From Halospina denitrificans (GTDB lineage Bacteria > Pseudomonadota > Gammaproteobacteria > Pseudomonadales > Oleiphilaceae): a stretch of DNA of 64,000 nucleotides. A model generated the notes under the pieces. The model was not told the origin of the DNA, ran no database searches, and was given only the letters and a program-made list of their open reading frames with translations. Where the stretch lies: positions 115,707-179,706 of the forward strand of contig NZ_SOAX01000006.1 of assembly GCF_004364635.1 (NCBI RefSeq), written 5' to 3'. A program made the translations under genes and the position numbers. Positions 29,532-38,657 of this stretch are shown here, in pieces (the first letter of the stretch is position 1; every line of letters begins with the position of its first letter).

Positions 29532-30406
29532 TGATCCGCATTGCCTCAATACCGCAAACCATAGATCTGGGGCCCTTCAGTCAGTGGCTGGATTCCCAGC
29601 AGGTGATCCACGAGATTGTTTCAGGGGACGGACACCAGGAGCTGTACGTTGAAGGCGAGCACCTGCGTGAGCCGGTGACCGTGGCGCTGGAACGCTATAT
29701 GGATGATCCACGTTTCCGTACTGATGCGCCGACAGGTGGCCGCCAGCATGTGCACCGGAGCATTCCCCGCCACTGGCAGGCCGGGCCCAAGGATGCGGTG
29801 ATCACGTTTTCCCTGATTGTTGTTGCCGGTATCGTCGCCTGGGTTACCGCCTTCGGGGCGCGTGAGCCGCTCATGGTGATGCTCACAGCCGTGAATCCGC
29901 TGGAATGGCCGGTTGCGACAATGACGCAGCGTGTGGATGCCTTAGTGGGGACGCTCGCCTCCGGCCAGGTCTGGCGCCTGCTGACGCCGGACCTCCTGCA
30001 TTTCAGCGTCATGCACCTGGTGTTCAATGCCGTTATGCTGTGGTTCCTTGGCAGCCAGATCGAGGCCCTGGACGGCCGCCGCCATATTATTGGCCTGATC
30101 CTGCTCACGTCGCTGGGGGCGAATGTTCCCCAGTATCTGATTTCCGGGCCGCTTTTTGGCGGTCTGTCCGGTGTGGTGTACGGCGTCCTGGGTTATGTCT
30201 GGCTGGTGAACCAGTGGCGTCCCCGCTTCCAGTTCCCGCCAGCGCTGATGACCGTGGCCGTTGTCTGGCTGCTTATCGGCTTTACCCCGCTGACCCAGGC
30301 TCTGATCGGCGCCAACATGGCCAATGCGGCTCACCTGGGCGGACTTGTGAGCGGGGTGCTCTATGGCTTTATCGTTTCCGTATTCCGCTTGCAGAGGCGC
30401 AACTGA
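29531..30406 (+). CDS. Rhomboid intramembrane serine protease (GlpG-like)
   Basis: A 291-residue protein with a cytoplasmic N-terminal domain (about 1-75) resembling GlpG, then six membrane helices. The catalytic serine is in the GxSG motif GGLSGVVYGVLGY and the histidine in NAAHLGGLVSGVLYG. It cleaves single-pass membrane proteins within the bilayer. Its ATG shares an A with the TAA stop of the upstream phosphoesterase, indicating coupled translation. Symbol glpG would be reasonable, but the usual glpE/glpR neighbours are absent. Confidence 0.9.
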   Translation: MIRIASIPQTIDLGPFSQWLDSQQVIHEIVSGDGHQELYVEGEHLREPVTVALERYMDDPRFRTDAPTGGRQHVHRSIPRHWQAGPKDAVITFSLIVVAGIVAWVTAFGAREPLMVMLTAVNPLEWPVATMTQRVDALVGTLASGQVWRLLTPDLLHFSVMHLVFNAVMLWFLGSQIEALDGRRHIIGLILLTSLGANVPQYLISGPLFGGLSGVVYGVLGYVWLVNQWRPRFQFPPALMTVAVVWLLIGFTPLTQALIGANMANAAHLGGLVSGVLYGFIVSVFRLQRRN

Positions 30407-30421
30407 CAAAAGGGGAGAGGC

Positions 30422-30673
30422 ATGACCTACGAACAACTGATCCGCCAACTGGACCCGCGCATCTACCAGCGTCTGCGCGAGTCCCTGCAGCTTGGCAAGT
30501 GGCCGGATGGCCGCGAGCTGAGTGAAGACCAGAAAGCCATCTGCATGGAAGCGATCATCTGGTATGAGCGTGAACACAACATTCCTGAAGAGGAACGGGC
30601 TGGTTATGTCGAGCGGCCGGAGAAGAAGGGCAGCTGTGGCGGCAATGGCTCGGTCCGGATTCACGAGAACTGA
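30422..30673 (+). CDS. DUF1315 (YeaC-like) protein
   Basis: An 83-residue protein. The segment YQRLRESLQLGKWPDGRELSEDQK matches the conserved block of YeaC/DUF1315, and KGSCGG near the C-terminus adds a lone Cys. Function of the family is unknown. GGGGAGAGG precedes the ATG. It sits between the rhomboid gene and pepN, its usual place in Pseudomonas-like genomes. Confidence 0.82.
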   Translation: MTYEQLIRQLDPRIYQRLRESLQLGKWPDGRELSEDQKAICMEAIIWYEREHNIPEEERAGYVERPEKKGSCGGNGSVRIHEN

Positions 30674-30694
30674 ACAACAACAAGGTAACGCCCA

Positions 30695-33316
30695 ATGAGA
30701 GCGTCACAGCCGCAGAGTATCTACCTGAAGGATTACCGCAAACCGCCGTTCCTCATCGACCATGTCGATCTGCGTTTTGAGCTTTTCGAAGAGCAGACCC
30801 GGGTTCACTCCCGTCTCCAGGTCCGCCGTAATCCGGAAGCCGATGGCGCGGAACGCGACCTGGTGCTGCACGGGGAAGACCTGGAACTCGAAACCCTGAC
30901 CCTGGATGGGCGCCCGGTTGAAGACGCGGTCGTTGATTCGGAGTCGCTTCGGATCAGTAACGTACCGGACCAGTTCAACCTGGACGTGGTTACCTGTATC
31001 CGGCCCCAGGAAAACACACGGCTGGAGGGGCTCTACAAATCCTCCGGCATGTTCTGTACCCAGTGCGAGGCCGAAGGCTTCCGGCGTATCACCTATTTCC
31101 TGGACCGGCCCGATGTCATGGCCTGCTACCGGACCCGCATCGAGGCGGACAGTGAGCAGTATCCAGTGTTGCTGGCCAATGGCAACCCCGTGGATCACGG
31201 CGAAATGGAAGGCGGGCGGCACCAGGTCACCTGGGAAGACCCTTTCCCCAAGCCCAGTTACCTCTTTGCGATGGTGGCCGGAGATCTCGTCGAAAAACGG
31301 GATGAATTCACCACCGGCTCCGGCCGTGTTGTGGATCTTCGGATGTATGTCGAGCCGCGCAACAGCGACAAGTGCGAGCATGCCCTGGCGTCGCTCAAGA
31401 AGGCGATGCAGTGGGATGAGGAAGTCTATGGCCGCGAGTATGACCTGGACATCTTCATGATCGTCGCCGTGGATGACTTCAACATGGGGGCCATGGAGAA
31501 CAAGGGGCTCAACATCTTCAATTCCTCCTGTGTCCTGGCCAGTCCGGAAACGGCCACGGATGCCGCCTACGAGCGCATTGAGAGCATTGTGGCCCACGAG
31601 TACTTCCACAACTGGTCGGGTAACCGGGTTACCTGCAGGGACTGGTTCCAGCTCAGCCTCAAGGAAGGTTTCACCGTCTTCCGGGACAATCAGTTCTCCG
31701 CCGACATGGGCTCGCCCACCGTGCAGCGCATTGACCACGTCAATATGCTGCGTACGGCGCAGTTTGCCGAGGATGACGGGCCAATGGCGCATCCGGTGCG
31801 ACCGGAGTCCTATATCGAGATCGGCAATTTCTACACCCTGACGGTGTATGAAAAAGGCGCCGAGGTCGTGCGCATGATCCATACCCTCCTCGGGCCTGAT
31901 ATGTTCCGCGAGGGTTCCGACCTCTATTTCGCCCGGTTCGATGGCAGGGCCGTTACCACGGATGACTTTGTGGCGACCATGGAGGAGGCCAGTGGGCGCG
32001 ACCTGGGCCAGTTCCGCCGCTGGTACGAGCAGGCGGGAACCCCGGTGCTGCATGTCTCCGACCACTTTGACGCGGAAAAAGGCGTCTACACACTGAGTAT
32101 TGAGCAGTCATGCCCCGCCACACCCAGGCAGCCGCACAAGGCGCCATTCCATATCCCGTTGCGGATGGGCCTTCTGGACAGCACGGGCGAACCGCTGCCG
32201 CTGGACGACATTGGTAATACGGAACAGGTCCTGGAGCTGACCGAATCCCGCCACAGTTACCGTTTCAAGGATCTGAAGGAACGGCCGGTGCCGTCGCTGC
32301 TCCGGAATTTCTCCGCTCCGGTGAAGCTCGATTACGCCTGGAGCCGGGACCAGCTCATGTTCCTGGTGAGTCACGATCCCGACGGTTTCAACCGTTGGGA
32401 CGCGGGGCAGAAACTTGCCATCGATGTTATCCAGTCGATGCTGGAGGGCAACGATACAGAGGTGGATGAGCGCCTGATTGAAGCCTATCGGAACCTGCTC
32501 ACGGACACGAGCCTGGACCGGGCCATGGTGGCGCGCATGTTGGCATTGCCGGGAACGGCGTACCTGATCGAGTTGACCCGGGATGCCGATGTCCAGGCTA
32601 TCCACGAGACACGCCAGCGTGTCCAGACCACCGTCGCCAATGCCCTCAGGGAAGAGCTCCTGGCCGTTCATATGCGTAACCAGTCGAGCGAACCCTACGC
32701 ATTCAGTGCTGAGCGGGTTGCTGCCCGCTCGCTGGCCAACAGTGCGTTGTCATTGCTGACCCTGATTGGGGACGAGGCCGGAAAGGACCTGGCGGTGGAG
32801 CAGTTCCGTGACGCCCCCAACATGACCAATCGGTTTGGTGCCCTGAGTGCCCTGGTCAATTCCCCGTTTGAAAAGGAGCGCGACCGCGCGCTGGAACAGT
32901 TCTATGTGGACTGGCAGGATGATCCACAGGTGGTCGAGCAGTGGTTTGCGGTGCAGAGTGGCAGCCCCTGGATGGGGGGATTGAAGCGGGTCAGGGAGCT
33001 GCTGGAGCATCCCGCCTTTGATTGGAAGAACCCCAACAAGATCCGCACCGTCATCGGTGTGTTTGCGGCCCGGAACCTGGTGCATTTCCATGAGCCGGAT
33101 GGCAGCGGTTACCGTTTTCTGGGCGAGCAGATCCAGCGCCTGGATGCCAGCAATCCCCAGATCGCCGCGGGCCTTGCCCAGCCTCTGACTCGTTGGCGAC
33201 GCTACGCGCCGCGTCTGCGTGAATCCATGAAGTCGGTTCTGGAGGAGCTTCTGGCCGAACCCCAGCTCTCGAAAGATCTTTTTGAGGTGGTTTCCAAGAG
33301 CCTTCAGGAGCAATGA
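30695..33316 (+). CDS. pepN: Aminopeptidase N (M1 family)
   Basis: An 873-residue cytoplasmic zinc aminopeptidase. Substrate-recognition motif GAMEN is near residue 264. The zinc site HEYFHNW with the later KEGFTVFRD Glu is near 300-325. The family length and the FLDRPDVMACYRTRIEAD segment agree with gammaproteobacterial PepN. It releases N-terminal residues from peptides in bulk protein turnover. The preceding gene ends 22 bases upstream. Confidence 0.96.
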   Translation: MRASQPQSIYLKDYRKPPFLIDHVDLRFELFEEQTRVHSRLQVRRNPEADGAERDLVLHGEDLELETLTLDGRPVEDAVVDSESLRISNVPDQFNLDVVTCIRPQENTRLEGLYKSSGMFCTQCEAEGFRRITYFLDRPDVMACYRTRIEADSEQYPVLLANGNPVDHGEMEGGRHQVTWEDPFPKPSYLFAMVAGDLVEKRDEFTTGSGRVVDLRMYVEPRNSDKCEHALASLKKAMQWDEEVYGREYDLDIFMIVAVDDFNMGAMENKGLNIFNSSCVLASPETATDAAYERIESIVAHEYFHNWSGNRVTCRDWFQLSLKEGFTVFRDNQFSADMGSPTVQRIDHVNMLRTAQFAEDDGPMAHPVRPESYIEIGNFYTLTVYEKGAEVVRMIHTLLGPDMFREGSDLYFARFDGRAVTTDDFVATMEEASGRDLGQFRRWYEQAGTPVLHVSDHFDAEKGVYTLSIEQSCPATPRQPHKAPFHIPLRMGLLDSTGEPLPLDDIGNTEQVLELTESRHSYRFKDLKERPVPSLLRNFSAPVKLDYAWSRDQLMFLVSHDPDGFNRWDAGQKLAIDVIQSMLEGNDTEVDERLIEAYRNLLTDTSLDRAMVARMLALPGTAYLIELTRDADVQAIHETRQRVQTTVANALREELLAVHMRNQSSEPYAFSAERVAARSLANSALSLLTLIGDEAGKDLAVEQFRDAPNMTNRFGALSALVNSPFEKERDRALEQFYVDWQDDPQVVEQWFAVQSGSPWMGGLKRVRELLEHPAFDWKNPNKIRTVIGVFAARNLVHFHEPDGSGYRFLGEQIQRLDASNPQIAAGLAQPLTRWRRYAPRLRESMKSVLEELLAEPQLSKDLFEVVSKSLQEQ

Positions 33317-33405
33317 GAAGGGTCAGGCATGTGGACAAAGCAGCGCAATCGACTACCCTTTCGGAAGGTTCTCTCCAACCTGAAAACAACAACAGGGTCT
33401 ATAGG

Positions 33406-34818
33406 ATGCATAAAACAGTGAATACCTTGCGTGGAGCGATTGCAGTATCTCTGGCAGGAACGCTGATGCTCGCTGGCGGGCCGGTGTCGGCCGAGGTTTC
33501 GAGCCAACAGGCCGACCGGCTTGGCAGTGAGGAGCTCACCCGGTTCGGGGCGCCCCGCGCGGGTAGCGAGGATGGGGTCATCCCCGAGTATACCGGTGGG
33601 CTTGATGGCGTTCCCGACAACGTGGATTACGGGGAATCCGGTGACTTTCACCCCAACCCCTTCCCGGATGACGAAATCCGTCATACTGTCACAGCGGATA
33701 ACATGGACCAGTATGACGAGTACCTGACCGATGGGACCCGGGCGTTGCTTGAGACCTATCCGGATACCTATGAGATTCAGGTCTACCCGTCGCGCCGGAC
33801 CATGGCCTGGCCCGAGTGGATTCTGGAGAATATTGAAGACAATGCCACCGAGGCCGAACTGGTTGCCGACGGGGACGGTATCGACGGCGCTTACGGGGGT
33901 ATTCCCTTCCCGATACTGCACGGCTCCAATGAGGAACAGGCCCAGCAGGCAATCTGGAACCACAAGACCAGCTGGCGCGGCATCTTTGTTGAGCTCCATT
34001 CCGGCGAGGTGGCGGTTGAGACAGACGGTGACTACAGCCTGACCATGTCCGAGCAGGATATCTTTCTCAACTTCTATAACCCGGAAGGGGATGAGAGCAC
34101 ACTGGACAATACGCTGTTCTATTACCTGTCGGCCACGAAATCCCCGCCGCGTCTTGCCGGTGGCGCCGTGCTGGTTCACGAGACCCTCAACCAGGTCAAG
34201 GAGCCACGCCGTGCCTGGGGCTACAACGCCGGGCAGCGCCGCGTCCGCCGAGCCCCGAACCTGGCGTACGACTCTCCGATTGCAGCCGCCGACAACCTGC
34301 GTACCGCCGACGAAACGGACCTCTTCAACGGGGCCCTGGACCGGTACAACTGGCAATATCGTGGAATGCAGCAGGCTTACATTCCGTATAATAATTATGA
34401 AATTGCCCAGAAAGGACTCGAATATAGTAAGATCCTTGGCAAAAAGCACCTGAACCCGGATCTGCAGCGTTGGGAGCGGCAGCGTGTTCATGTGGTCGAG
34501 GCCAACCTCAAGGAAGGGGAGCGCCATATCTTTTCGAAGCGCGTGTTCTATATCGATGCGGACAGCTGGAAGGTGGTGATGGTCGACCAGTATGATGGGC
34601 GCGGTGAACTCTGGCGGGTCAGTCAGGCCATGAGCAAAAGCTTTTATGAGGTGCCCACGGTCTGGAAGGCGATTGACGTGTTCCACGACCTGCAGTCCAA
34701 GCGCTATCATGTGCAGGGGCTCGACACCGAAGAGCGGTCAACGAAGGTGTTCTCTGACAGGGTTCCCAACAGACGCTACTTCTCGCCGCAGTCGCTACGC
34801 CGCAGCGGTCGGCGCTAG
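33406..34818 (+). CDS. DUF1329 family exported protein
   Basis: A 470-residue protein with an N-terminal signal peptide (MHKTVNTLRGAIAVSLAG..., cleavage after VSAE or nearby) and the long DUF1329 domain, a LolB/lipoprotein-carrier-like beta fold of the envelope. I place the start at 33406 because the earlier in-frame start at 33313 overlaps pepN and hides the signal peptide. DUF1329 genes usually travel with DUF1302, YCF48-like and MMPL genes. Here the last two follow, and no DUF1302 gene is in the window. A role in envelope transport of hydrophobic compounds is inferred. Confidence 0.85.
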   Translation: MHKTVNTLRGAIAVSLAGTLMLAGGPVSAEVSSQQADRLGSEELTRFGAPRAGSEDGVIPEYTGGLDGVPDNVDYGESGDFHPNPFPDDEIRHTVTADNMDQYDEYLTDGTRALLETYPDTYEIQVYPSRRTMAWPEWILENIEDNATEAELVADGDGIDGAYGGIPFPILHGSNEEQAQQAIWNHKTSWRGIFVELHSGEVAVETDGDYSLTMSEQDIFLNFYNPEGDESTLDNTLFYYLSATKSPPRLAGGAVLVHETLNQVKEPRRAWGYNAGQRRVRRAPNLAYDSPIAAADNLRTADETDLFNGALDRYNWQYRGMQQAYIPYNNYEIAQKGLEYSKILGKKHLNPDLQRWERQRVHVVEANLKEGERHIFSKRVFYIDADSWKVVMVDQYDGRGELWRVSQAMSKSFYEVPTVWKAIDVFHDLQSKRYHVQGLDTEERSTKVFSDRVPNRRYFSPQSLRRSGRR

Positions 34819-34826
34819 CAATAACG

Positions 34827-34855
34827 GAAAGACCCGGTTCTCCGGGTCTTTCGCT
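34827..34855 (+). terminator. Terminator or attenuator after DUF1329 gene
   Basis: An 11-bp stem (34827-34837 with 34842-34852, GAAAGACCCGG / CCGGGTCTTTC) has a 4-base loop. Only a short T-run is present and it is inside the stem, so termination may be partial and allow expression of the YCF48-like gene. Confidence 0.7.
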
Positions 34856-34901
34856 GTGGGACTACGGATTTCCGATCATTATCAGTAAAAAGGCAGTCTG
34901 A

Positions 34902-36059
34902 ATGTTCAAAAAGCCAGGAAAACGGTCACTGGCGGTGGCCAGTCTTTGTATTGGTTTATGGGGTGGCCTGTCGTCACCGGCGTATGCGGTAGGGGATGTG
35001 CTTGAAATCCCGGCCCTGGAAACTGATCTCGCGGCCAGCTCACTGCTGCTGGATATTACCCGCGCCGGAGACCGCCTCGTTGCGGTCGGTGAACGGGGTC
35101 ATATCGTGTACTCCGATAACGGCGGTGACAGCTGGACCCAGGCAAGCGTCCCGGTCTCCACAACACTGACCGGTGTGGATTTCCCGACTGCGGACGAGGG
35201 CTGGGCCGTGGGCCACAGTGGCGTCATCCTGCACAGCAGTGACGGGGGTGAGAGCTGGGAGCACCAGTTTGACGGGCGCGATGGCGTTCCGCAGGTCGTT
35301 GACTATTACGATCAGAAGATTGCGGAGATGGAAGAGCGCATCGAGGAAACCGATGATCAGGACAAGGTAGCGGACCTTGAGTGGGAAATGGACGACTTTG
35401 TCTTCAACAAGGAAGACCTCCAGGCCGACCTCAAGGAATTCGGGCCCTGGCACCCGCTTCTGGACGTCTGGTTTGAAAATGAGGATCACGGTTTCGCGGT
35501 CGGCGCTTACGGCAACATCTATCGGACCAAGGACGGTGGGGAAACCTGGAAGACCCGCATGGGATCCATTGAGAACCCGAATCGTTTCCACCTCAACGGT
35601 ATAACCCGCGTTGAAGGAGGCGATCTCTATATTGCCGGCGAGTCTGGCTTTGTATTCCGCTCTACCGACAACGGGCAGAGTTGGGAACAGCTTGAGCCGG
35701 GTTACCCGGGGTCCTTTTTCGGGGTCGTGGGGACCGGGGATGAAGACGAGGTACTTGCCTACGGCCTGCGGGGGAACATCTATCGTTCTGTCGGTGGCGA
35801 TGAATGGGAGTCGGTGGATTCGGGAACGGACAATACGCTCAATTCCGCTCATGCCAATGACAACGGTGAGATTGCGATGGTCGGTAACAGTGGATCTGTA
35901 GTGTACAGCGACGACGGTGGCGAGAATTTCTCCTCCATTATCCGTCCTTCCCGGCTTTCCTATGTGGGCGTCATGCTGGTGCCTGGTGAAGGCCTGGTTC
36001 TGGTTGGCGAGAAAGGGGCCATTCGGACCGACAGACAGGGACGGGATCTATTGCTCTAG
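34902..36059 (+). CDS. YCF48/BNR-repeat exported protein
   Basis: A 385-residue protein with a signal peptide (cleavage near AYA) and a beta-propeller of BNR/YCF48 repeats. Repeated YSDNGGDSW, HSSDGGESW, RTKDGGETW, RSTDNGQSW and YSDDGGENF units mark the blades. A charged helical insert (about 140-180, Glu/Asp/Lys-rich) splits the repeats. It was named after photosystem II assembly factors but here has no link to photosynthesis. It probably acts in the periplasm as partner of the MMPL transporter encoded next. Confidence 0.88.
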   Translation: MFKKPGKRSLAVASLCIGLWGGLSSPAYAVGDVLEIPALETDLAASSLLLDITRAGDRLVAVGERGHIVYSDNGGDSWTQASVPVSTTLTGVDFPTADEGWAVGHSGVILHSSDGGESWEHQFDGRDGVPQVVDYYDQKIAEMEERIEETDDQDKVADLEWEMDDFVFNKEDLQADLKEFGPWHPLLDVWFENEDHGFAVGAYGNIYRTKDGGETWKTRMGSIENPNRFHLNGITRVEGGDLYIAGESGFVFRSTDNGQSWEQLEPGYPGSFFGVVGTGDEDEVLAYGLRGNIYRSVGGDEWESVDSGTDNTLNSAHANDNGEIAMVGNSGSVVYSDDGGENFSSIIRPSRLSYVGVMLVPGEGLVLVGEKGAIRTDRQGRDLLL

Positions 36060-36130
36060 CTCCAGCATCCCGGTTCCCGATTGATTTGCAGTTATCCCGT
36101 CTTGTAACGGTCTTGTAAGAGGACTTCTTA

Positions 36131-38509
36131 ATGTCTAACTCCAATCCATCCGATGGTAAGCGCGAGCAGCCCGCACCGTCGGCTGAACCGATGATTGAAC
36201 GGCTTATTTTCAATAACCGTTTGCCACTGCTGATTGTATTCCTGGTCCTGACCCTGTTCCTGGGTTATAACGCAGCCAAAATACAGCCCGATGCCAGCTT
36301 TGAACGCCTGATTCCCCTTGAGCATCCCTACATCGTGAACATGATGGAGCACCGGGATGATCTTCAGAACCTGGGTAATTACGTCCGCATTGCCGTGGAA
36401 AACGAGGATGGAGACATCTTCGAAAAGGAGTACATGGAAACCCTGGAAAAGATCACCGACGAGGTGTTCTACCTCAACGGGGTTGAGCGTTCCGGGTTGA
36501 AATCCCTCTGGACCTCGAATGTGCGATGGCAGGAGGTAACGGAAGAGGGGTTCCAGGGTGGCACGGTCATCCCGGATGGGTATGACGGTTCGAAAGATTC
36601 TCTGGAAGAGCTTCGCGACAACGTGTTGCGTTCCGGAGAGGTTGGCAGGTTGGTAGCCGACGACTTCAATTCCTCCATTATCTATGCCCCCCTGATGGAA
36701 AAGGATCCCGAAACCGGTGAATCCCTGGACTATCGTGAGCTTTCCCAGGCCCTGGAACAGAAGGTGCGCCAGAAGTTCGAGGCCCAGAACGGGAACGTCG
36801 ACATTCACATTGTCGGGTTCGCCAAACTGGTCGGTGACCTGATCGAGGGCATTGAATCCATTGCGCTTTTCGCCCTGATCACGCTGGTGCTCACGACCAT
36901 CTTCCTGTTCTGGTACTCACGCTGTGTTGCCGGGACCATCGTGCCGGTCCTTGCGTCGCTGGTCGCGGTCGTCTGGCAGCTCGGCATACTGCGTCTCCTC
37001 GGTTATGGCATGGACCCGTACTCAGTCCTGGTTCCCTTCCTGGTCTTTGCGATCGGCATCAGTCACGGGGTTCAGGTGGTCAATGCCATGGCGATTGAGG
37101 CCAGTAAGGGCTTTGATCCACTGACCAGCGCCAGGCTGGCGTTCCGGGCCCTCTACATTCCGGGTATCGTGGCACTGGTGAGCGACGCCTTCGGCTTCCT
37201 GACCCTGCTGTTCATCGAGATAGATGTGATTCGGGACCTGGCCGTGGCCGCCGGCATCGGTGTTGCGGTGATCATTATCACCAACCTGGTGCTGCATCCC
37301 GTGGTCATGTCCTATATCGGCATCACCAAGGGTGGGGTCAAGCATGTCCAGAACCATGATGGCAAGGCGGACCGCAAGTGGCGCCTGATGTCCTACTTCG
37401 CCCATCCCGGGGTGGCGCCTGTTTCTCTTCTGATAGCGCTGGTCCTGGTTGGAGCGTCGGTCTATTACAAGCAGGACCTGAAAGTGGGAGACCTGGATAA
37501 GGGGGCGCCCGAGCTACGGCCGGACAGTCGCTATAATATGGATAACAGCTTCATGGTGGAGAACTACAGTACGTCCTCCGATGTGCTTGTGGTTATGGTG
37601 GAAACGCCCCAGGAAAGCTGCACCAACTATGATGTGCTGCGCTCCATGGACCGTCTTCAGTGGCGGCTTGAAAACACCGAGGGCGTACAGTCCACGATTT
37701 CACTTGCGGATGTCTCCAAGATCGTGACGCGCGCACTGAACGAAGGTAACTGGAACTGGTACGAGATTTCGCGTAACCAGACCATTATCAATGCTTCTAT
37801 CCGCCAGGCGCCCAGCGGTCTGATCAACACAGACTGTAGCCTGACACCACTGATGGCTTATCTGGACGACCACAAGGCGGAGACGCTGCGTCGGGTGACC
37901 GCGGAAGTCGAAGACTTTGCCGAAGGCAATAACGACCCGGATAAGCACGAGTTCCTGCTCGGTGCCGGTAATGCCGGGGTCGAGGCGGCAACCAACGAGG
38001 TCATCTCCAGTGCCAAGAACATGATGCTGGTTTTTGTCTACGCCGTGGTGGCCTTCCTCTGCCTGTTGAGCTTCCGGTCCGTCAGGGCGGTGCTGTGTGT
38101 GATTCTGCCATTGGGCCTCACGTCCATCATCGCGGAGGCACTCATGGCGCAGATGGGGATCGGCATCAAGGTGGCGACCCTGCCGGTTATCGCGCTGGGC
38201 GTTGGCATTGGCGTGGACTACGGCATCTATATGTTCTCCAAGCTGGAAACCTATCTGAAAGAAGGGTACCCGCTGCAGGAGGCGTACTTTGAAACCCTGC
38301 GCACCACGGGTAAGGCGGTCGCCTTTACGGGCATTACCCTGGCGCTTGGCGTATTCACCTGGATATTCTCTCCGATCAAGTTCCAGGCGGATATGGGCGT
38401 CCTGCTTACCTTCATGTTCCTGTGGAACATGGTGGGCGCAATCTGGCTGATGCCCGCGCTTGCCCGCTTCCTGCTTCGCCCCGAGAAGATCGCCGCGAAG
38501 AAGAAGTAA
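36131..38509 (+). CDS. RND/MMPL-family transporter
   Basis: A 792-residue inner-membrane protein with two matching halves. Each has one membrane helix, a large periplasmic loop (about 60-230 and 445-610) and five more helices. The family's GISHGVQVVNA and GVGIGVDYGIYMFSKLE proton-relay segments are present. MMPL proteins move lipids or other hydrophobic molecules across the envelope. It lies downstream of DUF1329 and YCF48-like genes, an arrangement known in lipid- or sterol-using bacteria. The substrate is not readable from sequence. Confidence 0.9.
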   Translation: MSNSNPSDGKREQPAPSAEPMIERLIFNNRLPLLIVFLVLTLFLGYNAAKIQPDASFERLIPLEHPYIVNMMEHRDDLQNLGNYVRIAVENEDGDIFEKEYMETLEKITDEVFYLNGVERSGLKSLWTSNVRWQEVTEEGFQGGTVIPDGYDGSKDSLEELRDNVLRSGEVGRLVADDFNSSIIYAPLMEKDPETGESLDYRELSQALEQKVRQKFEAQNGNVDIHIVGFAKLVGDLIEGIESIALFALITLVLTTIFLFWYSRCVAGTIVPVLASLVAVVWQLGILRLLGYGMDPYSVLVPFLVFAIGISHGVQVVNAMAIEASKGFDPLTSARLAFRALYIPGIVALVSDAFGFLTLLFIEIDVIRDLAVAAGIGVAVIIITNLVLHPVVMSYIGITKGGVKHVQNHDGKADRKWRLMSYFAHPGVAPVSLLIALVLVGASVYYKQDLKVGDLDKGAPELRPDSRYNMDNSFMVENYSTSSDVLVVMVETPQESCTNYDVLRSMDRLQWRLENTEGVQSTISLADVSKIVTRALNEGNWNWYEISRNQTIINASIRQAPSGLINTDCSLTPLMAYLDDHKAETLRRVTAEVEDFAEGNNDPDKHEFLLGAGNAGVEAATNEVISSAKNMMLVFVYAVVAFLCLLSFRSVRAVLCVILPLGLTSIIAEALMAQMGIGIKVATLPVIALGVGIGVDYGIYMFSKLETYLKEGYPLQEAYFETLRTTGKAVAFTGITLALGVFTWIFSPIKFQADMGVLLTFMFLWNMVGAIWLMPALARFLLRPEKIAAKKK

Positions 38510-38527
38510 GCGGATAACTCACGGAAT

Positions 38528-38591
38528 CCGGCACGGTGCCACATTTTGGCGCCGTTGCCGGATAGCCGTTTCCTCCCGTACTTGTTAGAAT
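38528..38591 (+). promoter_or_regulatory. Hairpin and candidate promoter ahead of thrS
   Basis: An imperfect stem (38528-38540 with 38548-38561) lacking a T-run follows the MMPL gene and may be a weak terminator. Further on, TGTTAGAAT at 38583-38591 looks like an extended -10 element for the thrS operon. No well-placed -35 is visible. Confidence 0.4.
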
Positions 38592-38657
38592 CCCGCCTCC
38601 GAACAAACACTCACGTGATCTTTCGTAGGGATCACCACTGGATTTATGGAGATTGAC

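Noticed and set aside
34902..36059. Photosystem II assembly factor
   Set aside because: YCF48-like repeats are common in non-photosynthetic bacteria next to MMPL transporters; no photosynthesis genes are present.
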